The position numbers and the translations under genes were made by a program. Below the pieces are notes generated by a model, which saw only the letters and a program-made list of their open reading frames with translations, was not told where the DNA came from and ran no database searches. A stretch of DNA of 51,531 bases from JAADHY01 sp964428935 (GTDB lineage Bacteria; Planctomycetota; Planctomycetia; Planctomycetales; Planctomycetaceae). The stretch covers positions 1 to 51,531 of the forward strand of contig CAYSAG010000002.1 in assembly GCA_964428935.1 (NCBI GenBank), written 5' to 3'. How positions within the stretch are numbered: the stretch's first letter is position 1; each line of letters begins with the position of its first letter. Positions 49,951 through 51,531 of this stretch are shown piece by piece.

Positions 49951-51219
49951 ATGCACATTCTGTTTGTCCACAAGAATTTTCCCGCTCAGTTCGGACACAT
50001 TGCCGCCTACTTGATTCGGAAGTACGGCTACCGGTGCTCGTTCGTCAGTGAGCTGCCTCCGGCCAACGTCGAGGGCATTCAGCGAATTCAGTACAAGGTG
50101 AAGGGAGGAGCGACGACGGCGACGCATTACTGCAGTCGCACGTTCGAAAACGCCACGTGGCACGCCTTCGCCGTCTACGAAGCCATGAAGGCGCACCCCG
50201 AGGTTCGGCCGGACTTGGTTGTCGGGCACAGCGGGTTTGGGTCCACCGTTTTCCTGGCCGACCTCTACGACTGCCCCATCATTAATTACTTCGAGTACTA
50301 CTACCGCAGTCGGAATTCGGACTTGGACTTTCGTCCCGAGTTCCCGGTGAAGGAGCTGGACATTCTGCGGTCGCGCACGCGAAACGCCATGATTCTGCTG
50401 GACCTGCAGACGTGCGCGGCCGGCTACTGCCCGACCAACTGGCAGCGCAGTCTGTTTCCACAGGAGTACCAGTACAAGCTGGAAACCATTTTCGACGGCA
50501 TTGACACGTCGGTTTGGTTCCGACGCAAAGACGTCCCGCGCCGAATTGGCAACGTCGAAATTCCGCCGGACACGCGGATTGTGACGTACGTGTCGCGCGG
50601 CTTCGAGTCGATGCGGGGTTTCGACATTTTCATGCGAGCGGCCAAGGGAATTTACGAGTCCTACCCGAACGTGCTCTTCGTGTGCGTCGGCACGGACCGC
50701 GTCTGTTACGGAGGCGACTTGAACCGCATTCCCGAAAAGTCGTTCCGCGAGCACGTGCTCAAGAGCGACAACTACGACCTGAGCAAGTTCCTTTTCACGG
50801 GGCGTGTGCCGCCGCTGCAACTGGCCGAAATCTTGAGTTTGAGCGACTTGCACATTTACTTGACGGTGCCTTTTGTGCTGAGCTGGTCCATGATGAACGC
50901 CCTGGCCTGCGGCTGCGTCGTGCTCGCCTCCGACACCCCTCCGGTCCGCGAAATGATTCAGCACGAGAAGAACGGCTTGCTGGCAGGCTTCTACGACGTC
51001 GACCGGTTCGTCGAGCTGGGCGTTCGGGTGCTGAAGGACCCGGCCCAGTTCCGTCCGCTGGGAGAGGCGGGGGCGGAAATGATTCGCGAACGCTACAGCT
51101 TGGACGTCTGCCTGCCGAAAATGCTTGAGCTTTACCAGCGGACGCTCAATTCGTGGCGTTCGGCCCGTGCCGCGGCGGCCGACCAGCCCGTCGCAGAGCC
51201 CGCCCCGCCGCCCCCGTAA
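49951..51219 (+). CDS. Glycosyltransferase family 4 protein
   Basis: 422 residues, GT-B fold, probably transfers a sugar from a nucleotide donor in cell-surface polysaccharide synthesis. ATG 49951 follows AAGGAG. The N-terminal acceptor domain starts MHILFVHKNFPAQFGHIAAY and includes DLVVGHSGFGSTVFLADLYD and INYFEYYYR. The C-terminal donor domain includes TYVSRGFESMRGFDIFMRA, VCVGTDRVCYGGD, FTGRVPPLQLAEILSLSDLH and SWSMMNALACGCVVLASDTP. The usual Glu in the LLEAMAxG position is Asn. A Pro/Ala-rich tail ends the protein. Ile codons are 19 ATT and 2 ATC. No other polysaccharide gene is adjacent, so acceptor and product are unknown. Confidence 0.9.
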   Translation: MHILFVHKNFPAQFGHIAAYLIRKYGYRCSFVSELPPANVEGIQRIQYKVKGGATTATHYCSRTFENATWHAFAVYEAMKAHPEVRPDLVVGHSGFGSTVFLADLYDCPIINYFEYYYRSRNSDLDFRPEFPVKELDILRSRTRNAMILLDLQTCAAGYCPTNWQRSLFPQEYQYKLETIFDGIDTSVWFRRKDVPRRIGNVEIPPDTRIVTYVSRGFESMRGFDIFMRAAKGIYESYPNVLFVCVGTDRVCYGGDLNRIPEKSFREHVLKSDNYDLSKFLFTGRVPPLQLAEILSLSDLHIYLTVPFVLSWSMMNALACGCVVLASDTPPVREMIQHEKNGLLAGFYDVDRFVELGVRVLKDPAQFRPLGEAGAEMIRERYSLDVCLPKMLELYQRTLNSWRSARAAAADQPVAEPAPPPP

Positions 51220-51283
51220 CCGCTCAGAAGACCGCTCGGCGCACGCGCCCCGACCGCGCGGCACGCCCTTCGGCCGGCCGCTC

Positions 51284-51531
51284 TCACAGTTGCGAGTAGC
51301 CGGTCGGCTGGAGAATGACGTCTGTAATGTTCGAGACGGTGTCCTTGTACTGCGGGTCTCGCTTCAGCTTGTCCCAGTCCGGGTCGGCCAGGAAGTTTTT
51401 CCAAGCCGCGTCGCGGGCGGCCATGTCGTCGAAGACCAACATGTAGGTCAGGTTGGGCATTTGCGGTCCGACCAGCATTTCGGCGAAGAACACCGGCTGC
51501 AGGCCGGTCTTCAGAAAGACGGCAATTTCAC
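51284..51531 (-). CDS. NIPSNAP-family protein (5' end outside the window)
   Basis: The frame is open to the window edge, so the N-terminus is missing; 81 residues are visible. EIAVFLKTGLQPVFFAEMLV, PNLTYMLVFDDMAARDAAW and FLADPDWDKLKRDPQY, then the ending QPTGYSQL, match the C-terminal half of NIPSNAP domains, dimeric ferredoxin-like folds of about 100 residues with unclear function. Exported versions with a signal peptide are common in planctomycetes, but the upstream part is not visible. The GTG inside the frame at 51493 is not a true start because the domain continues upstream. Confidence 0.85.
   Translation of the reverse strand, partial: EIAVFLKTGLQPVFFAEMLVGPQMPNLTYMLVFDDMAARDAAWKNFLADPDWDKLKRDPQYKDTVSNITDVILQPTGYSQL

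Overview
The window is GC-rich bacterial chromosome that most resembles a planctomycete. This is inferred from gene content: two very large secreted proteins (one with an internal duplication, one of tetratricopeptide type), a MoxR/DUF58/von Willebrand A cluster ending in a PQQ-type beta-propeller lipoprotein, an amino-acid kinase of the kind linked to methanopterin-type C1 cofactors, and many small proteins known to me only as planctomycete-style hypotheticals. No phage, integron, CRISPR array, rRNA or tRNA gene was seen.

Layout. 1-3.6 kb: prfA (5' end missing), prmC and murA rightward. prmC methylates the release factor encoded by prfA. 3.6-6.1 kb: an amino-acid kinase and the histidine genes hisG and hisI leftward. 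6.4-7.0 kb: cysC rightward. 7.0-19.7 kb: two giant exported proteins leftward (1876 and 2206 residues), separated by a palindromic repeat. 20.0-29.9 kb: a rightward operon of MoxR ATPase, DUF58 protein, two vWA membrane proteins, a membrane coiled-coil protein with a cysteine cluster, and a beta-propeller lipoprotein; several genes overlap by 1-4 bases. 30.3-32.6 kb: metK and a membrane protein. 32.6-33.8 kb has no convincing gene and possibly a transposase remnant. 33.9-35.9 kb: rpmI, rplT and pheS, with unusually long spacers and without infC or pheT beside them. 36.0-38.2 kb: leftward zinc-ribbon/membrane/alpha-beta hydrolase fusion. 38.8-43.1 kb: REC-histidine kinase-REC followed by REC-pseudoREC-HDOD. 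43.7-44.9 kb: dihydroorotase. 45.4-49.4 kb: leftward FHA protein, SNF2-type helicase with an overlapping upstream partner, and a small unknown protein. 49.95-51.2 kb: a family-4 glycosyltransferase. 51.3 kb to the end: a NIPSNAP-type protein running off the window.

The most unusual whole-window property is compositional. Two-fold C/T codons mostly end in C, yet Ile is written mainly ATT. GATC is almost absent, except for a small concentration in rpmI-rplT-pheS. I did not find a complete undescribed defence or mobile system. The strongest novelty candidates are the duplicated giant protein, the hydrolase fusion, the cysteine cluster in the vWA operon, the pseudo-receiver HDOD protein and the GATC/ATC depletion.
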